Source: Thermodesulfovibrionales bacterium
GTDB lineage: Bacteria > Nitrospirota > Thermodesulfovibrionia > Thermodesulfovibrionales > UBA1546
Length of the DNA: 13,173 nt
Reading direction: 5' to 3'
Assembly (NCBI GenBank): GCA_030018605.1
Contig: JASEHP010000031.1
Coordinates: forward strand, 1-13,173
In this document: positions 1 to 6,491 of the stretch, piece by piece
Layout: each line of letters starts with the position of its first letter
Numbering within the stretch: position 1 is the stretch's first letter
Made by a program: the position numbers and the translations under genes
The notes under the pieces: generated by a model
Told to the model about the DNA's origin: nothing
Databases searched by the model: none
Seen by the model: only the letters and a program-made list of their open reading frames with translations

Positions 1-1
1 G

Positions 2-676
2 GTGAAGGTGGACATTCGGGAATTTAGCTCCCGTGAAAAGATCAGAAGCGATTGTTACAGATTTTTGTCGGCATGTTTTTATCTGCCTGAAAAAGACCTG
101 TTTTTGAAAGAAGGTCTTTTAAGCAATCTCACCGCAACTCTTAAGCAGATCTTTCCTGACGCCTCGGGATTTTCTGCTGCTATGGAGAACAACATCAAAC
201 AATATAGCGATGAAGATTTGGCTGCAGAATATGCAAAGCTTTTTGTCGGTCCTTCTGAACTGATAGCGCCTCCGTATGGTTCTGTATACCTTGATGAAGG
301 CAGAAGGGTAATGGGCGACTCAACCATGGAGGTTATTAAGCTGTATGAAGAGGAGGGGTTGGGGAGAGATGAAAACTTCAAGGAACTTCCGGACCATGTG
401 GCTGTAGAACTTGAATTTATGAGCTTTTTGATATATAAAGAGATTGAGGCGCTTAGAAAAAACGATTTTAAGACAGCGCTGGCTTATGTGGAAAAACAGG
501 AAGGATTTTTACATGGGCATCTCAGGCAGTGGCTCCCTCTGTTGTGCGAAAGAATAAAAGAAGGCACTGGCAATTTGTTTTATAGGGCAGCCGCAGATTG
601 CGTTTCAACCTTTATCAGAAACTCTCATCTTGACAGCATACGGGAAACAATAAGGGAGAAGTCGCTTTCAATCTAA
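2..676 (+). CDS. TorD-family molybdoenzyme assembly chaperone
   Basis: Predicted cytoplasmic chaperone that binds the apo catalytic subunit of a DMSO-reductase-superfamily enzyme and holds it for molybdenum-cofactor insertion before export. The 224-residue, mostly helical protein carries TorD-family hallmarks: EYAKLFVGP (76-84), APPYGSVY (89-96) and the PDHVAVELEFMSFL helix (130-143). The length is normal for TorD/NarJ-like chaperones. The start is taken as GTG at position 2 because the window begins there; an upstream start or a missing 5' end cannot be excluded. It is followed after 36 bp by an FmdE-like gene and then by modE- and moeA-like genes, so it fits a molybdoenzyme maturation operon whose catalytic subunits should lie upstream. 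The enzyme served (formate dehydrogenase, polysulfide or other reductase) cannot be told from this sequence. Confidence 0.88.
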   Translation: MKVDIREFSSREKIRSDCYRFLSACFYLPEKDLFLKEGLLSNLTATLKQIFPDASGFSAAMENNIKQYSDEDLAAEYAKLFVGPSELIAPPYGSVYLDEGRRVMGDSTMEVIKLYEEEGLGRDENFKELPDHVAVELEFMSFLIYKEIEALRKNDFKTALAYVEKQEGFLHGHLRQWLPLLCERIKEGTGNLFYRAAADCVSTFIRNSHLDSIRETIREKSLSI

Positions 677-712
677 CTTGATTAAAGGTGGTCAGAGGTT
701 GTAAATTTATAT

Positions 713-1321
713 ATGCCAATAAATAATTCTTTTGAAAAGTTCCTTGATGAATCCGTCAAAATTCACGGCCATTTATGCCCGGGGCAGGTGCTTGGAGTGA
801 AGATGTCCATGCTTGGAATGAGAGGAGCCGGGATTGAAGATCCTAAAGGCAAAGACAGAAAAAATATCATTGTTTTTGTTGAGATGGACAGATGCGCAAC
901 AGATGCAGTTCAATCTGTTACAGGATGCAGTCTTGGGCACCGGACAATGAAGTTTATGGATTACGGCAAGATGGCAGCGACATTTGTGAATCTAAAGACA
1001 GGCAGGGCAGTGAGGGTCATGGCAAAAGAAGAGGCAAGGGGAAAGGCAAAAGAGTATTTCCCTGAGGCTGAAAACAAATATGCAGCACAGCTTGAGGCAT
1101 ATAAGATAATGCCTGACGAAGAGCTTTTTGAGGTTATGAATGTGAATGTAAAGGTAAAGCCTGAGGATATGCCCGGAAGGCCATTGAAAAGGGTTAAGTG
1201 TGATACCTGCGGGGAATACGTTCAGGATATGAGAGATATACATAAGAATGGAAAGGTCTTATGCAGGCCGTGCGCAGAAGGGGGATATTACAAAGTTGAA
1301 GACAAGCCTCGTGGTGAATAA
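713..1321 (+). CDS. FmdE/FwdE-like metal-binding protein
   Basis: Resembles FmdE, named after formylmethanofuran dehydrogenase subunit E. In bacteria such proteins are found beside formate dehydrogenase and other molybdoenzyme genes, with an undetermined accessory role. The N-terminal domain (about 5-150) has the family signature HGHLCPG (18-24), then C61 and C72 in a segment reading DRCATDAVQSVTGC, all probable metal or cofactor contacts. The C-terminus is a small zinc-ribbon-like knuckle with C163-x2-C166 and C184-x2-C187. The length of 202 aa matches the two-domain form. ATG at 713 is the first start; a loose AGAGG lies about 15 nt upstream. Its 3' end overlaps the next reading frame by about 11 nt, suggesting translational coupling. 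The family assignment is firm; the biochemical role is inferred from context. Confidence 0.88.
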   Translation: MPINNSFEKFLDESVKIHGHLCPGQVLGVKMSMLGMRGAGIEDPKGKDRKNIIVFVEMDRCATDAVQSVTGCSLGHRTMKFMDYGKMAATFVNLKTGRAVRVMAKEEARGKAKEYFPEAENKYAAQLEAYKIMPDEELFEVMNVNVKVKPEDMPGRPLKRVKCDTCGEYVQDMRDIHKNGKVLCRPCAEGGYYKVEDKPRGE

Positions 1322-1628
1322 TAATATTGTGCCGCTGAATGATTTTACGCAGAATTATATTGCAAGCGTCCTATGCGCAATTGCGCATACGTTCGGTGAT
1401 GATTCAAGGAATGTAACCATGCATATTGAACCTGAGGAATTTCATATTTATACTGAAAATGGCGAACTGGACATAAAAAAAGTTTTTGCGAAGGGATTAG
1501 TAGAGAGCACTGTAAAAGGCATACTATCGCCCCTCAAGGGGGTCTTCTGGTCTCAGAATATTACCATTATAAGTGAGGGTTCAAAGGCGCCTACCGGGTC
1601 TTTGAAAAAAGGCTTGACAGGCAGGTAG
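1311..1628 (+). CDS. small conserved-looking protein of unknown function
   Basis: I do not recognise this family. The frame is open further upstream inside fmdE, but the likely start is one of the GTG codons at 1311, 1314 or 1329, giving about 99-105 aa. The GTGs at 1311/1314 overlap the end of the FmdE-like gene, consistent with translational coupling. The product is soluble, with no signal peptide or membrane segment. It has an alternating strand/helix character and contains VPLNDFTQNYIASVLCAIAH and, later, DIKKVFAKGLVESTVKGIL. The phrase HIEPEEFHIYTENGELDIKK looks like an exposed beta-hairpin. The C-terminal coding region contains the -35 box of the following modE-like gene. Its place between fmdE and modE suggests an accessory part in molybdoenzyme or formate metabolism, but that rests on context only. 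Confidence 0.6.
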   Translation: MVNNNIVPLNDFTQNYIASVLCAIAHTFGDDSRNVTMHIEPEEFHIYTENGELDIKKVFAKGLVESTVKGILSPLKGVFWSQNITIISEGSKAPTGSLKKGLTGR

Positions 1629-1644
1629 GTTTTTTTATTATAAT
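1614..1644 (+). promoter_or_regulatory. promoter of the modE-like gene
   Basis: A consensus TTGACA (1614-1619) and a consensus TATAAT (1639-1644) are separated by 19 bp, slightly longer than the optimal 17. The -35 box lies inside the end of the preceding gene. The predicted transcription start, about 1650-1652, falls at or beside the first possible ATG of the modE-like gene. Confidence 0.65.
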
Positions 1645-1645
1645 G

Positions 1646-1668
1646 CGTTATGCATAAAAGTCATAACG
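1646..1668 (+). promoter_or_regulatory. putative ModE operator overlapping the transcription start
   Basis: A perfect 7-bp inverted repeat, CGTTATG (1646-1652) and CATAACG (1662-1668), is separated by 9 bp. It begins directly after the -10 box and covers the predicted transcription start. The arms resemble the E. coli ModE operator as I remember it (CGTTAT...ATAACG arms); here CGTTAT and ATAACG are 11 bp apart. Placed at the head of a gene encoding a ModE-type DNA-binding domain, it is a natural site for autorepression. Binding is inferred. Confidence 0.55.
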
Positions 1669-1670
1669 GT

Positions 1671-2003
1671 ATGGAAATAAAATCAAAGCTTTGGATAGAG
1701 GTTGACGGAGAGCCTGTTTTTGGAAGGGGCAGGAGATTCCTGCTTAATGCGATAGATGAATACGGCTCTATAAATCAGGCGGCAAAAGAAATAAGCATCT
1801 CTTACAGAAAGGCATGGAGTTATATAAAGGCAATGGAGGAGAGGCTCGGCATTAAACTGGTAGAGAGGCAGGCTGGCGGCAAAAACGGAGGCGGCGCAGT
1901 TCTCACAAAAGACGCCAGAAAGTTCTTGAAAAAATATGAACAGATGGAAGAGGGGATAAAAGAAATTGTGGATAAAAAATTCAAGGGGATATTCGGTAAA
2001 TAA
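1671..2003 (+). CDS. modE: ModE-type winged-helix transcriptional regulator (DNA-binding domain only)
   Basis: Predicted DNA-binding regulator of molybdenum-related genes. It matches the N-terminal domain of ModE: GRGRRFLLNAIDEYGSINQA, then the recognition-helix region ISYRKAWSYIKAMEERLG, and the wing LVERQAGGKNGGGAVLT, close to LVERATGGKGGGGAVLT in E. coli ModE as I recall it. At 110 aa (117 from the upstream ATG at 1650) it lacks the C-terminal Mop/TOBE molybdate-binding pair of full-length ModE, so any molybdate response would need another component. I prefer the start at 1671 because the ATG at 1650 lies at the predicted transcription start and inside the operator-like palindrome. Neither start has a good Shine-Dalgarno. 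It lies between the fmdE- and moeA-like genes and is followed by a fold-back repeat array. Confidence 0.85.
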   Translation: MEIKSKLWIEVDGEPVFGRGRRFLLNAIDEYGSINQAAKEISISYRKAWSYIKAMEERLGIKLVERQAGGKNGGGAVLTKDARKFLKKYEQMEEGIKEIVDKKFKGIFGK

Positions 2004-2004
2004 A

Positions 2005-2115
2005 GTGTCAAAGGCCAAAATTACAGTGTCAAAGGGTCAAAGTATCAAAGCTCTGACACTCTGACACTTTGATACTCTGACACTCTGATACTCTGACACT
2101 CTGATACTCTGACAC
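2005..2115. repeat. 8-bp-unit fold-back repeat array between modE and moeA
   Basis: The modE-moeA gap is filled by octamers. The left arm has units such as GTGTCAAA (2005-2012 and 2026-2033), GGGTCAAA (2034-2041) and GTATCAAA (2042-2049). After a 2-bp centre (GC, 2050-2051) the orientation flips to eight uninterrupted octamers (2052-2115) of the types TCTGACAC, TCTGATAC and TTTGATAC. The last is the exact reverse complement of GTATCAAA. The RNA could form a long, slippery hairpin upstream of the moeA-like start. The array ends 7 bp before the GGGAGG ribosome-binding site. Confidence 0.92.
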
Positions 2116-2132
2116 TATCATTGGGAGGCATT

Positions 2133-3380
2133 ATGTGCGATATTCAAGGTTCTGATACAAAAAACAGTCAGCCTAAGGCGGAAGGTGTTAAAACAATCCC
2201 TGTAACAGAGGCAGTCGGGACGGTGCTGGCTCATGATATTACGGAGATAAAGAAAGATGAATTTAAAGGCAGGGCATTTAAAAAAGGGCATCTTATCAAA
2301 GAAGAAGACATAACCCATCTTCAGAGGCTCGGGAAAGAAAACCTCTTTGTTTTGAATATCGCTGACGACGAAATGCATGAGGATGAAGCAGCTTATGCTC
2401 TTGCGGATGCGCTCATGGGCGAAGGCGTAAAGATGGAAGGAGATCCCAAAGAAGGAAAGATAAATATAATTGCAGACAGAGACGGCCTTCTAAAAATCAA
2501 CAAAGACATCCTGACACAATTTAATATGCTCGGGGATGTGATGTGCGCCACTCTCCACAGCAATACGCCGGTCAAAAAGGGACAGCTTGTGGGCGGGACG
2601 AGAGCAATACCGCTTGTAGTGAAAAAGAGCGTGGTTGAGGAAGCAGTGGCAATAGCTAATAGTGTCAAAGCGTCAGAGCATCAAAGTATCAAAGACTCTG
2701 ACCCTCTGACCCTATGTCACTCTGATACTTCCTGCTCGGGCGTCATTGAAGTCAAAGAACTCAGAAAACTCTGTGTCGGCATTGTCATCACAGGCAATGA
2801 GGTCTATTACGGAAGGATAAAGGACGCCTTTGCGCCTGTAATCACAAAGAAGCTGCAGGAATACGGCTGTGAGATTGTAGGGATATATTTTGCTCCCGAT
2901 GACGAAGAGCTTATAGAAACAAGGCTCAGGGAATTGGTTGACGCAGGCGCAGAACTGCTCATTACAACAGGAGGCATGTCTGTTGACCCTGACGATGTAA
3001 CGAGATTTGCAATAAGAAGACTCGGCGTTACCGATATTGTCTATGGCTCTGCAGCGCTTCCAGGAGCAATGTTTTTAGTGGCATACCTTCAAAACAAGTC
3101 AGGGGTCAGTCTCCTTCGGCGACCCGCCGAGGCGGGGAGTCAGGAGTCAGGAGTCAGAATGCAGAACTCTGAACTCCGAATTCCAAACTCCGAACCGATT
3201 CCCATCCTGGGAATCCCTGCCTGCGGGATGTATCATAAAATAACAATATTTGATTTAATTCTTCCGCGGGCGCTTGCGGGTGAAATAATAGGCAGAAAAG
3301 AGCTGGCAGAGCTTGGGCACGGCGGCTTGTGCCTGAATTGCAAGACATGCAGTTATCCTGTGTGTCCTTTCGGGAAATGA
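2133..3380 (+). CDS. MoeA-like molybdopterin-binding protein with repeat-derived insertions and C-terminal Cys cluster
   Basis: Related to MoeA, which inserts molybdenum into molybdopterin. The N-terminal half (about 20-175) resembles the MoeA substrate-recognition region (TIPVTEAVGTVLAHDITEI). The MPT-binding core runs from about 212 to 385 and includes LCVGIVITGNEVYYGRI (213-229), LLITTGGMSVDPDD (275-288), SAALPGAMFLVAYL and LGIPACGMYHK. The tail has cysteines at 400, 403, 406 and 411, a pattern that could bind metal or an iron-sulfur cluster and that E. coli MoeA does not have. ATG at 2133 is chosen over an upstream TTG because GGGAGG (2123-2128) sits 4 nt before it; this gives 415 aa. Two stretches, residues about 177-203 and 321-355, are encoded by short-unit repeats and look like insertions between conserved motifs. 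Whether it is a true molybdenumtransferase or a cofactor-handling paralogue is open. Confidence 0.82.
   Translation: MCDIQGSDTKNSQPKAEGVKTIPVTEAVGTVLAHDITEIKKDEFKGRAFKKGHLIKEEDITHLQRLGKENLFVLNIADDEMHEDEAAYALADALMGEGVKMEGDPKEGKINIIADRDGLLKINKDILTQFNMLGDVMCATLHSNTPVKKGQLVGGTRAIPLVVKKSVVEEAVAIANSVKASEHQSIKDSDPLTLCHSDTSCSGVIEVKELRKLCVGIVITGNEVYYGRIKDAFAPVITKKLQEYGCEIVGIYFAPDDEELIETRLRELVDAGAELLITTGGMSVDPDDVTRFAIRRLGVTDIVYGSAALPGAMFLVAYLQNKSGVSLLRRPAEAGSQESGVRMQNSELRIPNSEPIPILGIPACGMYHKITIFDLILPRALAGEIIGRKELAELGHGGLCLNCKTCSYPVCPFGK
2661..2729. repeat. 8-bp-unit fold-back repeat inside the moeA-like gene
   Basis: This in-frame stretch consists of four octamers in one orientation (GTGTCAAA, GCGTCAGA, GCATCAAA, GTATCAAA) starting at 2662. 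After a short centre come four inverted ones (TCTGACCC twice, TATGTCAC, TCTGATAC). The units are the same family as the array at 2005-2115. It encodes polar, unstructured-looking residues about 177-199 and creates no stop codon. Confidence 0.85.
3097..3193. repeat. 7-bp-unit fold-back repeat inside the moeA-like gene
   Basis: A second in-frame repeat stretch, this time of heptamers. AGTCAGG and GGTCAGT (3097-3110) are followed by a GC-rich segment holding the palindrome CCCGCCGAGGCGGG (3123-3136). A strict 56-bp array then runs 3138-3193: AGTCAGG, AGTCAGG, AGTCAGA and ATGCAGA, then the inverted type ACTCTGA, ACTCCGA, ATTCCAA and ACTCCGA. It encodes residues about 322-353, between the VAYL and ILGIPACGM motifs, which I would expect to be joined by a short loop in relatives. 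Confidence 0.85.
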
Positions 3381-3383
3381 CGG

Positions 3384-3686
3384 CTATGCTTTTTCGCTTT
3401 TTATCTTCTCAATATATTCTTCCCATTCCATAGGCAGCATGTGTTTTTTTTTGCTGTTACACTCCTTGCAGGAGGGGACCATATTCCCCTTTGTTGATTT
3501 TCCTCCGCGGATAATGGGGACGATGTGATCCATTGTGAGTTCTTTGGGGCTGAATTTTTTGTTGCAGTAATAGCATCTGCCTTCAGAACATTTTCTTTTC
3601 CACCACTGGGATTTTCTGAGTTCGCGGGCTTTTGCCCGCTCCCTCTTAATCTCATCTTCTGTCACGCAAGAAATAAAAAATTCCAT
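3384..3686 (-). CDS. small HNH endonuclease-domain protein
   Basis: Compact protein of 100 aa dominated by an HNH (ββα-metal) nuclease fold. It has a zinc knuckle C38-x2-C41 (RCYYC) and C73-x2-C76 (SCKEC), the catalytic core LTMDHIVPIIRGG with D53-H54, and N68 and N77 of the HNH pattern. The N-terminus is basic and helical. The frame is open further upstream, but the ATG at 3686 is chosen because it begins one nucleotide after the stop of the diguanylate cyclase gene (TGA-A-ATG), indicating translational coupling. Its 3' end is 3 bp from the convergent moeA-like gene, with no terminator between them. Free-standing HNH proteins of this size are widespread and their targets usually unknown. I see no methylase, intron or phage context that would assign one. 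Confidence 0.85.
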   Translation of the reverse strand: MEFFISCVTEDEIKRERAKARELRKSQWWKRKCSEGRCYYCNKKFSPKELTMDHIVPIIRGGKSTKGNMVPSCKECNSKKKHMLPMEWEEYIEKIKSEKA

Positions 3687-3687
3687 T

Positions 3688-5745
3688 TCAGTTTTTGATT
3701 TCGCTCCAGAGAACGCTCCGGTTCCTTCCATTGTGTTTTGCATGGTAAAGCGCATGGTCAGCCTTCTCAATGAGTTCTTCCTTGGTTTTGGCATCCGAGG
3801 GGGTCGTGGCTACGCCGATACTCAGCGTGACCTGAATAGGTCTTATGGGACTTATAATGCCTATATCAAAAGATGCGCTCATTACAGCCTTTCTTAATCT
3901 CTCTGCAATGTTCATTGCGCCCTTGCTGTCTGTCCGGGGCAGTATTGCGGCAAATTCTTCTCCTCCGTACCTGGCGGGTATGTCTATGTCCCTTATTGCT
4001 TCTCTTATAATCTTTGAAACCTCTTTGAGAACAAAGTCCCCTGCAGGATGTCCGTATGTGTCGTTTATTTTTTTAAAGAAGTCGATGTCTGCCAGAAGCA
4101 GAGAACTGGGTTCCGAATATCTGCTTAATTTTTTGAGTTCTTCGGAGAGTTTTTCCTGAAAAACCCTGTGATTGAAAAGACCGGTAAGTCCGTCTGTGGT
4201 TGCAAGTTTTTCTATCTCTGTATGCAATTTGGCATTTGCGATGGATGTTGCTGCCTGATTGCACATTACTTTCAGCAGTTCTATCTGGAATGTATCCAGA
4301 AAGTCTGCTTTCTCAGAGGACATTATAAACAGCCCGGGCAGTTTGCTCTCATATATCAAGGGGATGACAAAAATGGAGCGTATGTTTCCTGCGCTGAAAG
4401 GAAGCACTGAAGCGCGATAGTCTTTCATGTCAGCCATGTAAATGGGCTGTCTGTTTTCAACCGCAATATTAATGAATGTGCCTTTCAGATCAAAGACGGT
4501 TTTGTTCCCGGATATGCTCCTTGTATGGTGTATTAGCTCAAATTGTTTCCCTGATACCATGAAGAAGAGCGCATACGAAGACGCAATCTTTTCTGCCCCT
4601 TCGCACAGATTCTCTGCAATCACGTTTAAGTTGAGCGATGAAACGAGCTTGGAGCTTTCCTCATTCAGTATCTTTAAGCCATCATAGTCGCGCTTAAGTT
4701 TTGGATAAATTCTTTCCCTCTCAATGATTCTGACGAGATGAGCGGCAAACATCTGCGTTGTATTCCTGACAGGCTCGCTAAATGCGTGGTAAATGGAACT
4801 GTCGGCAGTCAGAACTCCGGTTAATGCATGGCCGTCCATTACGGGCACGGCAAGGATGGATGAAACCTTATTATTTTTTATATAGCCGATTTCAGAGATG
4901 TCTTCGTTTATCTCGCCGGAGTAAAAAGCCTTTTTGGTTTTAAAACATTCAGCGACGATGCCTTTGCCTGTAACAATTATATCGCCCTTTTCTTCGGTTG
5001 AGCATCTCAGCATAAAACTATTCTGGCACAACATGAAAAAGTTAACGGAATTGGCAAAGACCGCATGTTTTATCGCCAGCAGAAGTTCTTTAATTTCCTC
5101 CTCTGTTTTGAGCATTGATGAAAAATAGTGCGATACGGCTTCATTGCCGTCTATTGATTCCGTATCTGTCTCAGGCATAGCTGTTGCAGCGTGTTTGATT
5201 GTTTTTAAGACGGTATAATCTTTGCCTTTTCCCTTCCTGAATCTGTCAAGTATTATGGAGGAAATGACCGCTGTAAGCAGCAGTGAAGCTGAAAAAGCAA
5301 TTTCCTCAAGAAATGTCTCGTTCCTGAATAAAGCCTTAAGCCTGAGAAGCATAATAAGAAAAGACAAAGGCACGACACTCTGCCAGCTATAAAAAACAGA
5401 GGCCGAGATAACAAGCGGGAAATAAACCGGTTTAAGCCATACTAATTTTAGTGCGGTGATTATGCCTGCAAAAATGAGCGCTATGGAAAAAAGAAACTCT
5501 ACAGTGGCTTTTTTTCTTTTAGATGTGAAATGGAGTATTGAATATGCAATGGCCGTTGCAGCGCTGAACGAGAACCACAGAACAGGCATTGTTGCAGGGA
5601 AATCTTTCAGGAGGCCAACCCATGCTAAGGCAAGACAAAGCAAGGGAATAGTCTTTTTTATCCAGTCGTTGCGACTCGCTACCGAGAAGCCCTGCCCTTC
5701 TTTATCTCCTCTTCCCTGAAGAATTTTTTGTACAGCACTTCCCAC
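3688..5745 (-). CDS. membrane-bound GAF-GAF-GGDEF diguanylate cyclase
   Basis: Predicted inner-membrane enzyme making cyclic di-GMP from two GTP. Order of parts: a short basic N-terminus, about five hydrophobic segments (roughly 33-48, 52-72, 82-104, 107-136 and 147-167), a GAF domain (about 215-343), a second GAF (about 370-508) and a C-terminal GGDEF domain (514-680). The GGDEF domain has TDGLTGLFNHR at its start, a metal-binding ADIDFFKKIND, and the active-site motif GGEEF at 594-598. An RDID sequence (585-588), five residues before GGEEF, matches the inhibitory I-site, so product inhibition is likely. The GTG at 5745 is used as start; it overlaps the upstream DUF507 gene by 67 nt, so a later start (for example TTG at codon 35) is possible but would trim the first hydrophobic segment. 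It lies near the end of the rpsF operon transcript. Confidence 0.92.
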   Translation of the reverse strand: MGSAVQKILQGRGDKEGQGFSVASRNDWIKKTIPLLCLALAWVGLLKDFPATMPVLWFSFSAATAIAYSILHFTSKRKKATVEFLFSIALIFAGIITALKLVWLKPVYFPLVISASVFYSWQSVVPLSFLIMLLRLKALFRNETFLEEIAFSASLLLTAVISSIILDRFRKGKGKDYTVLKTIKHAATAMPETDTESIDGNEAVSHYFSSMLKTEEEIKELLLAIKHAVFANSVNFFMLCQNSFMLRCSTEEKGDIIVTGKGIVAECFKTKKAFYSGEINEDISEIGYIKNNKVSSILAVPVMDGHALTGVLTADSSIYHAFSEPVRNTTQMFAAHLVRIIERERIYPKLKRDYDGLKILNEESSKLVSSLNLNVIAENLCEGAEKIASSYALFFMVSGKQFELIHHTRSISGNKTVFDLKGTFINIAVENRQPIYMADMKDYRASVLPFSAGNIRSIFVIPLIYESKLPGLFIMSSEKADFLDTFQIELLKVMCNQAATSIANAKLHTEIEKLATTDGLTGLFNHRVFQEKLSEELKKLSRYSEPSSLLLADIDFFKKINDTYGHPAGDFVLKEVSKIIREAIRDIDIPARYGGEEFAAILPRTDSKGAMNIAERLRKAVMSASFDIGIISPIRPIQVTLSIGVATTPSDAKTKEELIEKADHALYHAKHNGRNRSVLWSEIKN

Positions 5746-5963
5746 TCAGGACTCCCCTCGGATAATTTTCTTGAAAAGGATTGCAGTTTTTTTCTCACAG
5801 CTGAATCTATATCCTCGCCGATCTTTAATTCATTAACGATGATGCGTTTAATCTCACGCCTTATTTTCCCTTCCTCATCGTTAAGATCAATTAAATTTCT
5901 GTTGATAAGCCCCTGAAGAAGCACATGCGTCAGGTGTGTTATCTTTTCCTCAGAAAGCATCAT
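5679..5963 (-). CDS. DUF507 family protein (copy A)
   Basis: Small charged helical protein of 94 aa matching the DUF507 family. It has an opening helix with KITHLTHVLLQGLINRNLI, the central REIKRIIVNELKIGEDID, and a C-terminal helix ending in basic residues. DUF507 has no established function. Its ATG overlaps the stop of the preceding DUF507 gene in an ATGA arrangement; a second ATG follows immediately. Copies A and B are clearly diverged paralogues sharing layout (LI.kkIVDgLI-type helix, then a E.LI.dEL helix, then a charged tail). This suggests an old tandem duplication, possibly a heterodimer. The 3' end overlaps the annotated start of the diguanylate cyclase. Confidence 0.85.
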   Translation of the reverse strand: MMLSEEKITHLTHVLLQGLINRNLIDLNDEEGKIRREIKRIIVNELKIGEDIDSAVRKKLQSFSRKLSEGSPEWEVLYKKFFREEEIKKGRASR

Positions 5964-6241
5964 AAGATGAGATTTCTCTCTTTCACAATCTTTTGTTTGG
6001 TCAGCTCAAAGAGTTTCCTGTAGTCAACTTTGCCGCGCTCTATCTCTGAGTTATGCTTCCTGAGCATTTCTCTTACCTCTTCGTTAATCCTGTCTTCTGC
6101 CAGAAGCTCATCCATGATGAGTTCCTCTGTGTTGGATAGTAACTGCTCTATCGGGATGCGCGGAGTGACAAGCTGTTTTGAAATAATGCCGTCTACGATC
6201 TTTTTAGTTATCAGAGACACCCATGTTTTGGGGATTCTCAT
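5960..6241 (-). CDS. DUF507 family protein (copy B)
   Basis: 93-aa DUF507-type protein beginning MRIPKTWVSLITKKIVDGII, followed by the conserved-type segment NTEELIMDELLAEDRINEEVRE and a highly charged C-terminus. The function of the family is unknown. ATG at 6241 lies 3 nt after the rpsR stop; the ribosome-binding site (AGGG) is weak, suggesting coupling to rpsR translation. It occupies the place where many bacteria carry rplI (ribosomal protein L9) after rpsF-ssb-rpsR. Its tight linkage to these genes suggests a housekeeping role, but this is only context. Confidence 0.87.
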   Translation of the reverse strand: MRIPKTWVSLITKKIVDGIISKQLVTPRIPIEQLLSNTEELIMDELLAEDRINEEVREMLRKHNSEIERGKVDYRKLFELTKQKIVKERNLIL

Positions 6242-6244
6242 GCC

Positions 6245-6469
6245 CTATTTTTCCATGAACGAAAGAAGCGCTATATTCCGGGCTCTTTTTATAGCCTCAG
6301 TCAGGCTTCTCTGATGTCTTGCACATGCCCCTGTCATCCGCCGTGGAAGAATTTTGCCCTTGTCTGTGAGGTAATACCTCAGAATCCTGGTATCTTTGTA
6401 GTCTATGAACTCTGCTTTTTCCGAGCAGAATCTGCAGAATTTTTTTCTTTGCATTCTTCTCTGCTGCAA
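6245..6469 (-). CDS. rpsR: 30S ribosomal protein S18, zinc-binding (C+) form
   Basis: Small-subunit ribosomal protein that binds as a pair with S6 on the 16S rRNA platform. At 74 aa it shows the S18 core DYKDTRILRYYLTDKGKILP, RRMTGACARHQRSLTEAIKRAR and the end ALLSF. C12 and C15 together with C49 and H52 form the zinc-site pattern of the C+ version of S18. The start is TTG at 6469, placed 6 nt after an AAAGGAG ribosome-binding site; the first ATG (6454) would be too far from it. It is separated from ssb by about 139 bp that hold a fold-back repeat array, unlike the other, nearly gapless junctions of the operon. Confidence 0.97.
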   Translation of the reverse strand: MQQRRMQRKKFCRFCSEKAEFIDYKDTRILRYYLTDKGKILPRRMTGACARHQRSLTEAIKRARNIALLSFMEK

Positions 6470-6491
6470 AATTTTCTCCTTTCAAAATATC

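Noticed and set aside
1525..1545. CCCCTCAAGGGG hairpin as a terminator
   Set aside because: It lies within the small protein's coding region, the stem is short and no T-run follows.
1683..2018. Antisense frames over the modE-like gene
   Set aside because: They mirror a clear ModE DNA-binding domain and have no ribosome-binding site or family features.
2005..2115. CRISPR array
   Set aside because: Units are 8 bp with no distinct spacers, orientation inverts in the middle, and there are no cas genes.
3687..3794. N-terminal extension of the HNH protein into the diguanylate cyclase gene
   Set aside because: The extra 36 residues are an overlapping frame of the GGDEF C-terminus. The ATG one nucleotide after its stop fits better.
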